DNA of 64,000 nt, from positions 1-64,000 of the forward strand of contig NZ_RRCH01000021.1 of assembly GCF_003862495.1 (NCBI RefSeq). Reading direction: 5' to 3'. The notes beneath the pieces were generated by a model. The model was given only the letters and a program-made list of their open reading frames with translations, made no database searches and had not been told where the DNA came from. The stretch's first letter is position 1, and the number at the start of each line of letters is the position of its first letter. Position numbers and translations under genes: made by a program. Shown piece by piece: positions 36,993-47,348 of this stretch. This DNA comes from Halocatena pleomorpha (GTDB lineage: Archaea; Halobacteriota; Halobacteria; Halobacteriales; Haloarculaceae).

Positions 36993-37135
36993 TGTCGTCT
37001 CTCTTTGATGAAGGGGGAACCGATCCAATTTGCGCCACGATGAAATGCTCGCAGAGCGAGACTGCCCACGACTCGCAGGTCCGTCGCGTAACTGGCAATG
37101 AAACGGGTGCGATCGCACGGATAAGTCACACCCGT

Positions 37136-37142
37136 TTTATAT
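37136..37142 (+). promoter_or_regulatory. TATA box of the membrane regulator gene
   Basis: TTTATAT is centred 27 bases before the ATG at 37166, which gives a leaderless transcript and supports that start. Confidence 0.5.
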
Positions 37143-37165
37143 CCTCACGGGAAAAGTAACGAACG

Positions 37166-38260
37166 ATGCTACGGGTGCTCGCTGCCGTGGTCCTCGTGTT
37201 CACAGCTGCTGGTGTGGTAACTGTTGGTGAGTCTCACTCGGCGTCGGCATCACCCGATGCACAACCGGAGTTGGTCGTCGACGGACAGGAATTCGACCGG
37301 CAGACGTTCCGCATCGACGTCAAAATGAACGGGTCTGTGCGCTGGACGTACGTGTATCGCCGCGATCTGGCGACGCAATCGGAGCGAGAGCAGTTCACAT
37401 CGTTTGCTAAGACGTTTAACAAGCAGGAAAATCCGGAGCTGTACGCTCACTTCAAGCAGGGTGCCCACGTATTGACCGACAAAGGGACGAATCAGACCGG
37501 CCGGCAGATGAACGCGTCGTCGTTCTCTCGTGAAGCGTACGTGAGTCGGTTGGACAACTCCGGCATCGTCAAGATGTCGTTTCTGTGGTCGAACTTCTCT
37601 GAGGTCGATGGGAACCGAGTGATCGTCGGTGACGTGTTCACTGGAGGGCTGTACATCCGCCAGAATCAACGGATCGAAATATCGTGGAGCGATGAGATGC
37701 GGGCCGTAAACGCAAGCCCGGAACCGGACGATCAATCGTCGAACACGTATACGTGGGTCGCCTCAAACACCAGCCGACAGTTTTACGACAGCAAACCACA
37801 GGTCGTGCTCAAAACGGACAACGAGGACGCGTCCAGTTACGCAACGACGACGGAGTGGCTGCCATTGTCCTGGCTTACTGGATTCGCTGTGGTGGTACTC
37901 ATTGGACTCGGTCTCGGGATCGCACTCCGTCGCGGTTTCATCACGCTCAGATTGCCGGCCGAACTGAGCAACCGTTCCACAGAAGAGAACGGATCGAGAG
38001 ACGAGATGCCAACCATCACCGAAGCGGATCTCATGACCGACGAAGACCGCATCCTATCGCTGTTGCGCGAAAACGGCGGTCGAATGAAGCAGGTGAAGAT
38101 CGTCGAACAAACCGGTTGGTCGAAATCGAAAGTCAGCATGCTCCTCTCGGAGATGGACGACGAGGATCTCATCAGTAAGCTCCGAGTCGGCAGAGAAAAC
38201 ATTATCAGCCTCGTCGGTAACGAGCCGGAAGCCGTTCGATCTCCATTCGAAGACGAGTAG
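37166..38260 (+). CDS. Membrane-anchored winged-helix regulator
   Basis: A 364-residue protein. A signal peptide or anchor is at residues 1-28, followed by an extracytoplasmic domain with several Asn-glycosylation sequons (30-230). A single membrane helix lies near 235-255, and the C-terminal 100 residues form a MarR/IclR-like winged helix (DRILSLLRENGGRMKQVKIVEQ, then TGWSKSKVSMLLSEMDD). The topology allows an outside signal to reach a DNA-binding domain directly. This design is common in haloarchaea, but targets are unknown. Confidence 0.82.
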   Translation: MLRVLAAVVLVFTAAGVVTVGESHSASASPDAQPELVVDGQEFDRQTFRIDVKMNGSVRWTYVYRRDLATQSEREQFTSFAKTFNKQENPELYAHFKQGAHVLTDKGTNQTGRQMNASSFSREAYVSRLDNSGIVKMSFLWSNFSEVDGNRVIVGDVFTGGLYIRQNQRIEISWSDEMRAVNASPEPDDQSSNTYTWVASNTSRQFYDSKPQVVLKTDNEDASSYATTTEWLPLSWLTGFAVVVLIGLGLGIALRRGFITLRLPAELSNRSTEENGSRDEMPTITEADLMTDEDRILSLLRENGGRMKQVKIVEQTGWSKSKVSMLLSEMDDEDLISKLRVGRENIISLVGNEPEAVRSPFEDE

Positions 38261-38555
38261 GACCACGGTCCCGACTTCATAAATATCACACAATAATCAT
38301 ATCGGTCTGATCACTGACGAGTTTTCGATCGATACCCAAATTATTGTGAAACACACCTATACATCAACAATAGTATATTTCATAATATGCTGCCGTACGG
38401 CATTTTGGTCTGTTTTCATCGGATGTTAGATTATTTTGTTCGTACAGGCAGGTATTTATGCGGTGGAATCCTTGAACGTAGTACGAGGGTCACGGAGTGC
38501 TGAGTCTCAGCCCGTATACAGATTTCGGGCGGTGGCTCTCAGGGTGAGTGCAACC

Positions 38556-39017
38556 ATGCAAACGACGGAGGCAGACGGACACGATTCCAGCGAACAGGAA
38601 ACCGGGCAGGACCAGAGCGATACCTACGAATGGTGGTGGGACGATCGATTGATGACGTTCCTACAAACCGCTGACGACATCGCTGAGACGTGCCTCAATC
38701 AGGTGTTTGGCTCAGAAGTACAGGATCATGTCCACGTCGATAACCTCGCGGACATAGAAGAGACCGAAGCGTATCACGATACGCTCACACCCAACCGGTT
38801 CATCGAAAGCGATGGGGGAACGTACGATCTCAACTGGGAGATCGAGACGACTGACGGAATCGTCACCGACGTGTATCTGACGTGTCACGCCGAATACGTT
38901 GATGAGAGCCGCGAAGTTTCGACAGAGGTCGACGTTGCGATCGTCGCCAGCTCCGACGCGTCGGAGACAGAATGTGTGACTGAGCCACACATTATCCATC
39001 GACCGAACAGCACATGA
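38556..39017 (+). CDS. Acidic hypothetical protein
   Basis: A 153-residue acidic protein that I do not recognise. It has a disordered acidic N-terminus (to residue 22), then a Trp-rich start (YEWWWDDRL) and a mixed alpha/beta region. I chose the ATG at 38556; the longer frame from 38436 adds 40 residues of basic character unlike the rest. Its upstream spacer is AT-rich. Confidence 0.55.
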   Translation: MQTTEADGHDSSEQETGQDQSDTYEWWWDDRLMTFLQTADDIAETCLNQVFGSEVQDHVHVDNLADIEETEAYHDTLTPNRFIESDGGTYDLNWEIETTDGIVTDVYLTCHAEYVDESREVSTEVDVAIVASSDASETECVTEPHIIHRPNST

Positions 39018-39063
39018 GCAGTTGCTGCCGGTCGAACGGTCAGAATAAGTAGGGGACGAATTC

Positions 39064-39933
39064 TTACAAGCGGCTTTCGACGTAATCAGCGACAGTTGCT
39101 GGTGTGTCGCCAACAGGGACATCCGCGCTTTCGAGGGCTTCGATCTTACTCGCTGCGGTACCCGTTCCCGAACCGCTCACGATGGCTCCAGCGTGTCCCA
39201 TCCGCTTTCCGGGCGGCGCGGTGCGGCCGGCAATGAACCCGACGACAGGCGTCGTGACGTTGTTGTCAATGTATGCGGCGGCTTCCTCTTCGTCCTCACC
39301 GCCGATCTCGCCACACATTACGATGGCATCAGTGTCAGGATCGGCGTCGAACAGTTCTAGAGCATCGATGAAGTCGGTGCCGATGATCGGATCGCCGCCG
39401 ATACCGATCGCGGTCGACTGACCAATATCGCGTTGCGTGAGGTTGTCGACGACTTGGTACGTGAGCGTTCCCGATCGGGAGACCAACCCTACGTTCCCCT
39501 CGGTGAAGATGTTGCCGGGAAGGATCCCGAGTTTGGACTGGCCGGGCGTGATGATTCCGGGGCAGTTGGGACCGATGAGTCGCGTGTCGGTTTCCTGTAG
39601 ACGCCGGTAGACGCGGCTCATGTCCTGTTGAGGAACGCCCTCGGTAATCGTCACGACTAGATCGACGCTGGTATCAAGCGCCTCAAACATCGCATCCGCT
39701 GCGAACGCAGGCGGGACGAACACCACGACGGCAGTCGCGTCGTGTTTGGTCACCGCCGATTCGAGTGTGTCGTACACCGGCACGCCAGAAACGTGCTCGC
39801 CACCGCGTCCCGGAACGGCACCGGCGACGATGTTCGTGCCGTATTCGATCATCTGGTCGGTGTGGAACTTTCCTTCCCCACCAGTGATTCCCTGTACTAC
39901 AACGCGCGTGTCATCATCGACTAGTACGCTCAT
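39064..39933 (-). CDS. sucD: Succinyl-CoA synthetase alpha subunit
   Basis: A 289-residue CoA-binding subunit. The N-terminal Rossmann segment is VVQGITGGEGKFH, and the phosphorylated His lies in RMGHAGAIVSGSGTGTA near residue 240. It forms succinate and ATP/GTP from succinyl-CoA in the citric acid cycle. Its ATG overlaps the sucC stop by 4 bases, so the two are translationally coupled. Confidence 0.95.
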   Translation of the reverse strand: MSVLVDDDTRVVVQGITGGEGKFHTDQMIEYGTNIVAGAVPGRGGEHVSGVPVYDTLESAVTKHDATAVVVFVPPAFAADAMFEALDTSVDLVVTITEGVPQQDMSRVYRRLQETDTRLIGPNCPGIITPGQSKLGILPGNIFTEGNVGLVSRSGTLTYQVVDNLTQRDIGQSTAIGIGGDPIIGTDFIDALELFDADPDTDAIVMCGEIGGEDEEEAAAYIDNNVTTPVVGFIAGRTAPPGKRMGHAGAIVSGSGTGTAASKIEALESADVPVGDTPATVADYVESRL

Positions 39934-41072
39934 CTGTCTGCCTCCTGTGCGTTTTCGACAGCGTGTTGAACGGCCGCCTCAAGCGTTTCCTCGACCGAGA
40001 CGAGATCAGTGTTCAGTATTTCCTGTCCTTCTTCTGCGTTAGTTCCCGCTAACCGAACGGTGACCGGTTTGGGGATCTCATCGAGTTGTTCGAGGGCTTC
40101 GTTGATCCCTGCTGCAACTTCGTCGCCGCGGGTGATCCCACCGAAGATGTTAAACACGACTGACTCGACGTTTTCATCCGAAAACACCATATCCAGCGCG
40201 TTCGTCACTCGCTCGGCTTTCGCTCCGCCACCGATATCGAGGAAGTTCGCGGGCGCGCCCCCGTAGTAGTCTACGATATCGAGCGTCGTCATCACCAACC
40301 CAGCACCGTTGCCGATGATGCCGACGTTCCCGTCAAGGCGAACGTAATCGAAGTCATACTCGTTCGCCTTCTGTTCGAGATCGTCGTCTGCCGCCTCGCT
40401 TTCCATCTCGGCAATCTCGGGGTGACGGAAGAGAGCGTCGTCGTCGACGTTCATCACCGCGTCAGCCGCGACGACATCCTCGTCTGCGGTGACCATCAGC
40501 GGGTTGATCTCCACTTCGGTCGCGTCGTTGTCCTCCCACAGCTCGTACAACGTGGACAGCACACGAGCAACGTCTGTGGCAACTGCTCCAAGACCAGCCT
40601 CGAACGCGACACGCCGTGCTTGGTAGGGGTGTAGCCCGAACGCCGGGTCGACGTGCTCGCGGACGATCGCATCAGGGTCTTCGGCAGCGACTTCCTCGAT
40701 GTCAACCCCACCACGGGCAGACACCATCACGACGGGTTTACCTGCTCCTCGGTCCATCGTCACGCCGACGTAGATCTCGTCAGTGAAATCCACCGCCTCT
40801 TCGACGAGAACATCCTCGACGTGCAGCCCCTTGAGGTCCATTCCGAGAATGTCGGAGGCCGCAGAACGAGCCTCGTCTTCGTTTTCAGCGAGTTTGATCC
40901 CGCCGGCCTTTCCACGTCCACCTACGTGTACCTGAGCTTTGATGGCGACGGGATAGCCGATCGCGTCAGCCGCATCGACTGCTTCCTCGACGCTCGATGC
41001 GAGCTGCGAGGACGGTGTCGGGATACCCGTATCCGCGAACACACCCTTCGCCTGATGCTCGTGTAGCTTCAT
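39930..41072 (-). CDS. sucC: Succinyl-CoA synthetase beta subunit
   Basis: A 380-residue ATP-grasp subunit. It starts MKLHEHQAKGVFADTGIPTP and contains VHVGGRGKAGGIKLA and the nucleotide-binding NPLMVT segment. It is the first gene of the sucCD pair. The upstream in-frame TTG at 41075 is unlikely, so I use the ATG at 41072. Confidence 0.95.
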   Translation of the reverse strand: MKLHEHQAKGVFADTGIPTPSSQLASSVEEAVDAADAIGYPVAIKAQVHVGGRGKAGGIKLAENEDEARSAASDILGMDLKGLHVEDVLVEEAVDFTDEIYVGVTMDRGAGKPVVMVSARGGVDIEEVAAEDPDAIVREHVDPAFGLHPYQARRVAFEAGLGAVATDVARVLSTLYELWEDNDATEVEINPLMVTADEDVVAADAVMNVDDDALFRHPEIAEMESEAADDDLEQKANEYDFDYVRLDGNVGIIGNGAGLVMTTLDIVDYYGGAPANFLDIGGGAKAERVTNALDMVFSDENVESVVFNIFGGITRGDEVAAGINEALEQLDEIPKPVTVRLAGTNAEEGQEILNTDLVSVEETLEAAVQHAVENAQEADR

Positions 41073-41322
41073 CAATCGATTAGTCGCCCGTCATGCGCAT
41101 AAATCCCGTCCATTTGTCGTTGAAGATGGTCTTTTATCATGAAGAATACGCAGCTTTGAATAGTTAATAGACAATAAATTGACCAATATCGTTCAGTCGT
41201 GTGCGTGTATTCAGACGACGACACTGCTTAGGGGTTGTCGTAGCTGCACAATGTGGGAACGGTTGGGACGCCGCTTTGCGTGCTGACCTAGATTTATCCG
41301 ATAGACGGCCGTCCTCGTCAGT

Positions 41323-42042
41323 ATGTCCTGTTCCTTCGAGGTTGATTTCAGCGATTCAGTTGTGGTCGTGACGGGTGCCAGCGGCGCGCTCGGAAGCGCG
41401 GTTGTCGATCGGTTCGTAGAGGCGGGCGCTACCGTCTGTGGAACCGACATCGCACGTCCTGATGATGAAGAGACGCTGCTCGACACCACGCCCGAATCGA
41501 TTCACTTCTATGAGGGCGATTTTACCGACGAAACCGACGCCGAGCGCGTGATGAGCGAGATCGCTGACGACCACGGACGCATCGACGCTCTCTGTGCTAT
41601 CGCCGGAACATGGCGCGGTGGTGATCCTATCGAGGAAACCGATGTTGAGACGTTCGATTTACTGTTCGACGTAAACCTCAAAACGATGTTTCTCGCCGCA
41701 AAACACGCGCTGCCAGAGATCAAACGTTCAGAAGGCACCGTAGTCACCGTTTCCTCGCGCTCCTCGCTCGAAGGCGGCGAAGGCGACGGGCCGTACCGCG
41801 CCGCCAAAGCCGGTGTCAGACGCCTCACGGAAACCATCGCTGCGGAAAACACGGGTGTCGTCAGAGCGAACGCGATCATGCCTAGTGTCATCGACACGCC
41901 CGCAAACCGCGAGGCGATGCCTGATAGCGATCACGAGGCGTGGGTCGATCCCACAGACATTGCCGATGTCGTCGCCTTTCTCTGCAGCAGTGGGGCGACT
42001 GTCACCAGTGGTGCGGCGGTTCCCGTCTACGGTACTGCCTGA
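41323..42042 (+). CDS. Short-chain dehydrogenase/reductase
   Basis: A 239-residue SDR with the cofactor motif TGASGALG. The usual NNAG is replaced by CAIAGTW, and catalytic Ser (VSSRSS) and Tyr/Lys (YRAAK) are present. Compared with the SDR at 6578 it is clearly a different subfamily, and the Asp after strand 2 (GTDIAR) points to NAD. The substrate is unknown. It stands alone. Confidence 0.82.
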   Translation: MSCSFEVDFSDSVVVVTGASGALGSAVVDRFVEAGATVCGTDIARPDDEETLLDTTPESIHFYEGDFTDETDAERVMSEIADDHGRIDALCAIAGTWRGGDPIEETDVETFDLLFDVNLKTMFLAAKHALPEIKRSEGTVVTVSSRSSLEGGEGDGPYRAAKAGVRRLTETIAAENTGVVRANAIMPSVIDTPANREAMPDSDHEAWVDPTDIADVVAFLCSSGATVTSGAAVPVYGTA

Positions 42043-42228
42043 CAGTTCGAACGAGCGAGTGCTGACAGCGTCGTTCGCACACCACAGTCATATCGGGGAA
42101 TAATCTCAGAATGTAATTTTACTACCGAAAATAGATGTTTAGATCGGATTTATGGAGGATTATCTCGATAGATGTGGAATAATGTTAATTTCTATATGAT
42201 ATCGTGTGCCACGTGACTCATCGTCGCA

Positions 42229-42237
42229 CTTATATGG
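42229..42237 (+). promoter_or_regulatory. TATA box of the SNF transporter gene
   Basis: CTTATATGG is centred about 24 bases ahead of the ATG at 42256, close to the normal leaderless spacing. Confidence 0.45.
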
Positions 42238-42255
42238 ATTCGTTCATTCAGGCAA

Positions 42256-43623
42256 ATGTTAATGGTTGAACGAGAGACTTGGACCACACGGATCGGTTTC
42301 ATTTTGGCAGCAGTCGGTAGCGCCGTCGGACTCGGGAACATCTGGCGATTTCCGTTCAGCGTTGCGGAGTCGGGCGGTGGGGCGTTTCTCGTCGTGTACC
42401 TGATTGCGATACTCATCGTCGGGATTCCGGCGTTGCTCGCGGAGTTCGTGATCGGTCGGCGTGCTAACGTGGATGCAGTCGGTGCGTTCCGCGCGATCGG
42501 CAGGGGGAACTGGCGATTTATCGGTGCGATCGGAGTGCTCGCCAGCTTCTGGACACTGTCGTATTACAGTGTCATCGGGGGGTGGGTGCTTCGATACATA
42601 TTTGGTAGCGCTACCGGGTCCGCACTTGCCGGGCCGGAAGCGTACTTCGGAGCGGCGTCTGCCGGTAGTAGCTCGGTGCTCACCCACGTCCTATTCATGG
42701 CGATCACGATCGGGATCGTGGCGTTCGGGATCGAGCGAGGAATCGAGCTTGCAACGAAGTTCATGGTGCCCAGCATCGTTGTGTTGTTGCTCGGGCTTGC
42801 GGTGTACGCGTTTATGCTTCCGGATGCAGCGCCGGGGTACGAATTCCTCTTTGATCCGAACGTCACTGCGATCACGTCGAACCTCACACAGATCATTCCG
42901 GCTGCAACAGGGCAAGCACTGTTTTCTTTGTCGGTTGGGTTCAGCGTAATGATCACGTACGCTTCCTATCTCGGTAAAGATGATAGCCTCGGGGCTGACG
43001 GGTTGTCGATCGCTGTCACGAACACGTTCGTCGGGATCCTCGCCGGGACGGTTGTGCTCCCGCTGTTGTTCGCCGGTGGACTGTCGGTTGGAGCCGCTGA
43101 AGGAGGCGGCATCGGTGCCGTGTTCGTGGCTATCCCAATCGCACTCGGGAATTTCCCGCCGTTGATCGGCAAAATCCTCGGTATCGTATTCTTCTTCGTT
43201 GTTCTGATCGCGGCGCTCTCCTCAGCGATCAGTCTCTTGGAGGCCCCAGTCGCCTACGTCGTAGATGAGTTTGGTGTCCCCCGGATGCAGGCGACGCTCG
43301 GAATCGGCGGTGGTGCCTTCGTGCTCGGAGTTCCGTCCGCATGGGATATCGCGTGGCTCAGCTGGTTCGACGGGATCGGAGTCGCGCTGTTGTTGCCGAC
43401 AACGGTGCTGTTCGTCGTAATCTTCGTCGGATGGATCATGGGTGATGACGCCGTTGATGAGATTAAAAAGGGTATGGCCGGAGATTCCTTCGGGACCGTC
43501 TGGCTGTGGTCGCTCCGTACGTTCGTGTTGGTGGTAGTTGTCGTTGTGTTCCTTCTGAACATCCACGACCTGTTTTTCACCTTAGAAAAAGGAACGTCGA
43601 TCGTCCCACCACTGCTTCTGTAA
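42256..43623 (+). CDS. Sodium:neurotransmitter symporter (SNF) family transporter
   Basis: A 455-residue LeuT-fold transporter with about 11-12 membrane helices. The first helix holds the sodium/substrate motif GSAVGLGNIWRFPF, and the broken helix 6 region is SLSVGFSVMITYASY. Such proteins import amino acids or related osmolytes with sodium. The substrate cannot be read. Starts at 42256 and 42262 are both possible. Confidence 0.9.
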   Translation: MLMVERETWTTRIGFILAAVGSAVGLGNIWRFPFSVAESGGGAFLVVYLIAILIVGIPALLAEFVIGRRANVDAVGAFRAIGRGNWRFIGAIGVLASFWTLSYYSVIGGWVLRYIFGSATGSALAGPEAYFGAASAGSSSVLTHVLFMAITIGIVAFGIERGIELATKFMVPSIVVLLLGLAVYAFMLPDAAPGYEFLFDPNVTAITSNLTQIIPAATGQALFSLSVGFSVMITYASYLGKDDSLGADGLSIAVTNTFVGILAGTVVLPLLFAGGLSVGAAEGGGIGAVFVAIPIALGNFPPLIGKILGIVFFFVVLIAALSSAISLLEAPVAYVVDEFGVPRMQATLGIGGGAFVLGVPSAWDIAWLSWFDGIGVALLLPTTVLFVVIFVGWIMGDDAVDEIKKGMAGDSFGTVWLWSLRTFVLVVVVVVFLLNIHDLFFTLEKGTSIVPPLLL

Positions 43624-43672
43624 GGGACTGTTCTCGAACTTTTTTGAGCGCATCGAGGGATCTAACAGACAG

Positions 43673-44296
43673 TCATCTCACATGATACGGTTCATCGGCG
43701 GGAAGAAACCGCCCGAGATCGGCTTGTCGGTAGTAGTCTGTGGCCTGTAGTTCTGACAGAGCGTTGATGAGCCGTTCTTCGTCGTCATCCGTCCACTCGG
43801 ACGGGTCAAGAATCGGATAGACGAGGAAGCCACTGCCGCGGAGCTCTTGAGCGTGACGCTCAGTGAGCGTCGATCCGTTCATCGACCGAGCGGTGTACGT
43901 TTCGAGGACGTGTCTGGTCGCGCGTTCGCCGACCGGTAACAGCACGTGGGCCGCGATGGCGCGAAGCTCCGCGTCGAAAAATCGCTCCATATCCGTGTAC
44001 GCGCGCTCGGTCGGTTCGCCGTCGGGTACACACTGGTGCAGATACGAGAAAAACGTCCCGTTCACTGTCGGGCGCTCACCCGTCTCCCCGATCAACCCCG
44101 CCGTGGCGAGCGCGCGCTGAAGGGACAACCCGGCCGCGTTCGTGAACGGCACGCCAGTGTCGCGCCCTCCATGAACGCCGGGATGGTCTCCGATAACGTG
44201 AAAATCGGCGTTGGCATCCCCATAGCCGGGAACGTACCGGTCACAAGACGGCGTCATTCCAAACGGGTTGCTCGTGCGATCGGTTACGTTTTCCAC
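43673..44296 (-). CDS. Uracil-DNA glycosylase superfamily protein
   Basis: A 207-residue protein with the motif VIGDHPGVHGGRDTGVPFT (residues about 33-51), the counterpart of motif 1 in family 4/5 UDGs, and a later HQCVPDG region. The late motif 2 is less clear. Bacterial and archaeal relatives remove uracil from DNA. The translation must start at the GTG at 44296: the longer frame adds 77 residues with no family match. Confidence 0.74.
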   Translation of the reverse strand: MENVTDRTSNPFGMTPSCDRYVPGYGDANADFHVIGDHPGVHGGRDTGVPFTNAAGLSLQRALATAGLIGETGERPTVNGTFFSYLHQCVPDGEPTERAYTDMERFFDAELRAIAAHVLLPVGERATRHVLETYTARSMNGSTLTERHAQELRGSGFLVYPILDPSEWTDDDEERLINALSELQATDYYRQADLGRFLPADEPYHVR

Positions 44297-44538
44297 AGTT
44301 ATTCTATCACTCGCCACCGCTAAATGGTCCTCGGTTCGACAGTATCCATCACGATCGATGAGGACTGTCCTGAGAGTGGAGTGTGGCCGTCGTCTCTCGG
44401 GAGATTCTGACTGCTGGCCTCCACAATGGAATCTCTGTGTAAATCCTACAGATAGTCGCGGCGGAATAGAAACGTCGGGTGTGTTTTTGAGGTTCGGTAT
44501 CCTTTTGCTTTCGGTGGTGGAAGCCACGGTATTCAGCC

Positions 44539-46089
44539 ATGACCATGGATGAGAAGATTGAGGCGTTGCGCGAACGCAGAGAGCGCGCGCTGCTCGGCGG
44601 CGGCGAGGAACGTATCGAATCCCAACACGAGAAAGGAAAGATGACGGCCCGCGAGCGCATCGACTACTTCCTCGACGATGGGACGTTCGAGGAGTTCGAC
44701 CAGCTCCGGACCCACGACTGTCACAACTTCGATATGGAGGAGACGCAGATACCGGGTGACGGCGTCGTGACCGGCTACGGCGACGTTGAGGGCCGGACTG
44801 TGTTCGTGTTCGCCCACGATTTCACGGTGTTCGGTGGTTCGTTGGGTGAGGTGTTTGCTGAGAAAGTGTGTAAAGTGATGGACCGGGCGATGGAAGTCGG
44901 TGCGCCGATCATCGGATTGAACGATTCGGCCGGTGCTCGGATTCAAGAGGGCGTCGACTCGCTGGCGGGGTATGCAGACATCTTCCACCGGAATCAACTC
45001 GCAAGCGGGGTCGTTCCCCAGATCTCGGCCATCATGGGACCCTGTGCCGGCGGTGCGGTGTACTCACCCGCCATCACGGACTTCATTTTTATGGTCAAAG
45101 AGACCAGCCACATGTTCATCACCGGCCCGGACGTGATCAAAACGGTCACGGGTGAAGAGGTCGGGTTCGAGGAGCTTGGTGGGGCACAGACGCACGCCAG
45201 CGAGAGCGGAGTCGCCCACTTCTCGGTAGACGCAGAGAAAGAGGCGTTGGACAACATCCGGCGGCTGCTGTCGTACGTCCCGCAGAACAACGTCGAGGAT
45301 CCCCCGCGCGTTGAGCCGTGGGACGATCCCGAGCGGGCCGATCAGGAACTCACTGAAATCGTCCCCGACGAACCACAGATGCCCTACGACATCACAGCGG
45401 TCATCGATCACGTCGTAGACACCGATTCGTTCTTCGAGGTCGCTGACGAGTTCGCTCGGAACATCGTCACCGGATTCGCCCGACTGGACGGCCACAGCGT
45501 CGGGATCGTCGGCAACCAACCCCGAGCGAACGCGGGGACGCTCGACATCGACGCGAGTCTGAAAGGCTCGCGGTTCGTCCGCTTCTGTGACGCGTTCAAC
45601 ATCCCAATCGTGACGTTCGTCGACGTGCCGGGGTTCATGCCCGGCACGGACCAAGAGCACGGAGGGATCATCAAACACGGGGCGAAGTTGCTGTACGCGT
45701 ATTCAGAGGCGACTGTCCCGTTGCTCACGGTCATCACACGGAAAGCCTACGGCGGTGCGTACGACGTGATGGCATCAAAGCACGTGGGCGCGGATGTCAA
45801 CTACGCGTGGCCGACCGCGGAGATTGCTGTGATGGGACCACAGGGCGCGGTCAACATCCTCTACGACGATGAACTCGACGCGGCTGAAGCCGTCGAAGAA
45901 CGGAGAGAAGAACTCATCGATGAATACCGCGACGCCTTTGCGAATCCCTACACCGCCGCGGATCAGGGTTACGTGGACGATGTACTCGAACCACCAGAAA
46001 CACGCAGGCGTCTCATTGCGGATCTCGACATGCTTCGGAGCAAGCGCACTGATCGTCCGTCCAGAAAACACGGAAACATTCCTCTGTAA
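44539..46089 (+). CDS. pccB: Acyl-CoA carboxylase carboxyltransferase subunit (PccB-like)
   Basis: A 516-residue carboxyltransferase with two crotonase-like halves. The motifs [16 protein letters not shown] and [16 protein letters not shown] (first half) and [23 protein letters not shown] (second half) are typical of propionyl/acetyl-CoA carboxylase. It transfers carboxyl from biotin to propionyl-CoA or acetyl-CoA. No biotin carboxylase or carrier gene lies next to it, though haloarchaea usually keep them close. A second ATG at 44545 is possible. Confidence 0.92.
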   Translation: MTMDEKIEALRERRERALLGGGEERIESQHEKGKMTARERIDYFLDDGTFEEFDQLRTHDCHNFDMEETQIPGDGVVTGYGDVEGRTVFVFAHDFTVFGGSLGEVFAEKVCKVMDRAMEVGAPIIGLNDSAGARIQEGVDSLAGYADIFHRNQLASGVVPQISAIMGPCAGGAVYSPAITDFIFMVKETSHMFITGPDVIKTVTGEEVGFEELGGAQTHASESGVAHFSVDAEKEALDNIRRLLSYVPQNNVEDPPRVEPWDDPERADQELTEIVPDEPQMPYDITAVIDHVVDTDSFFEVADEFARNIVTGFARLDGHSVGIVGNQPRANAGTLDIDASLKGSRFVRFCDAFNIPIVTFVDVPGFMPGTDQEHGGIIKHGAKLLYAYSEATVPLLTVITRKAYGGAYDVMASKHVGADVNYAWPTAEIAVMGPQGAVNILYDDELDAAEAVEERREELIDEYRDAFANPYTAADQGYVDDVLEPPETRRRLIADLDMLRSKRTDRPSRKHGNIPL

Positions 46090-46456
46090 CGCTCTGGTAG
46101 CGGACTACGCGCCTGTGTGCTGCTCTCGAAGGCTATCTTTTCTGCCGTCAGACCAGCTCCGGATCTCGTATATGACCCGTTCCGGAGTCAAAGAGAAGTG
46201 AGAGAAAGTATCGGTTGGGAGAGGGGGGAATCGGAACGTCGGACACGGAGATGAGTGCCATCCAACCCGTTTGGGTCGATGAGCCCTGGGATGTCAGCCT
46301 TGGGGGGTGTGTCTATGCGACGCCCGATCCATGTGCAAAAGAGGCTGATACCCATAAGTGTTTTGTGGCTTATCCTTGGTTGGTTATATGACAAAGGGGA
46401 GACGTGGATGGGGAGAAGTGGAGGGGTGGGTTGTCAAATGCTATCTTATCAGAAAT
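46090..46456. other. G-rich intergenic region, function unknown
   Basis: 367 bases between pccB and a convergent gene. The plus strand has many G-runs (GGGGGG at 46222-46227 and near 46302) and a short hairpin (AACCCGTTTGGGT at 46264-46276). A 46-codon ORF (46251-46391) begins with ATG and is Cys- and Trp-containing, so it might be a micro-protein. Alternatively the region could hold a structured RNA. Neither is shown. Confidence 0.4.
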
Positions 46457-47278
46457 TTACGGTTCGTACGATTTCCCGTCTTGGGTAGCAGCGTTTAGCC
46501 GGCGGAGTGCTGCTCGGGCCGTGCTCGCGTCGTAACCAAAGAGAACGTCCTTCGCATACGTCTGTGCGACTTCGCTCGCTGCTATGAGGTTGTCGATGTC
46601 GACGTTGACGGCGTACAGTTCGATGCTAAACGGCGTCGAAAGTGTATCGACAAACCCCTTGGCAAGAATTTCGAGCCAGAATGTGGTGGCGTACGCCGTG
46701 TCATAGAGCGGGACGACGAACTCATCGACACAGTCGAGTGCGGTCACGTCGATGCCGCTTCGTTGATACAGGTGGTCTGGATACGGATCGGGGTAGAGTG
46801 TGAGGTAGAGTCGTCCCGGAACGCGCTCACGGGCCGCTCGAATGAACGACTCGATGACTGACGCGCGCCACGCAAAACGATCGTCGTACTCGCTGTCCGC
46901 GAAGGCCTGTTCACACCGATGGCAGTGACAGTACTCCGCTCTGGGAAACCCGACATCGTCGAGTCTGACATCGTCGCTGACAGTAGCACACTCCTCGATC
47001 GTCTCTAACAGCCCTGCTCGGTACCGCTCGTGACTCGGACAAACGTGCGCCCAGTCGAAATACTGCTGCTCCCGGGTAGCGCGGTCGCCCGTCTCGTTCA
47101 CCGGAACGATATCGGGTGAATCGCGCGCAGCAGCATTGTCAGCGAAACACGATACCGCGTTCACCGCGTTGGGCTGTGGAGTCTCGGCCCGTCCCGAGAC
47201 GGATTTCACTTCATAAAATGCCGTATCGAACTCCGGCCACGTTAGCTCCCCCTCGTTACGGGTGATGACGCCGTACAT
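46457..47278 (-). CDS. Conserved haloarchaeal protein, TIM-barrel-like
   Basis: A 273-residue protein not assigned to a named family. Segments such as VCPSHERYRAGLLETIEE, VGFPRAEYCHCHRCEQAF and GRLYLTLYPDPYPDHLYQ recall glycosidase-like TIM barrels that carry a Cys-x-Cys-x2-Cys knuckle. No catalytic Glu pair can be picked out with certainty. It has no signal peptide and so is probably cytoplasmic. Confidence 0.6.
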   Translation of the reverse strand: MYGVITRNEGELTWPEFDTAFYEVKSVSGRAETPQPNAVNAVSCFADNAAARDSPDIVPVNETGDRATREQQYFDWAHVCPSHERYRAGLLETIEECATVSDDVRLDDVGFPRAEYCHCHRCEQAFADSEYDDRFAWRASVIESFIRAARERVPGRLYLTLYPDPYPDHLYQRSGIDVTALDCVDEFVVPLYDTAYATTFWLEILAKGFVDTLSTPFSIELYAVNVDIDNLIAASEVAQTYAKDVLFGYDASTARAALRRLNAATQDGKSYEP

Positions 47279-47348
47279 ACCAGGGGTTTACGGAGCCATC
47301 GGGTAAGTCGTTCGCTCGGGAAAAGTTGGTGTCTGTACGTCAGCGCGA

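Noticed and set aside
39930-41075. TTG at 41075 as start of sucC
   Set aside because: The next codon is an ATG that gives the normal SucC N-terminus.
46188-46394. 68-codon minus-strand ORF in the G-rich spacer
   Set aside because: No motif or promoter supports it, and the G/C skew alone keeps the frame open.
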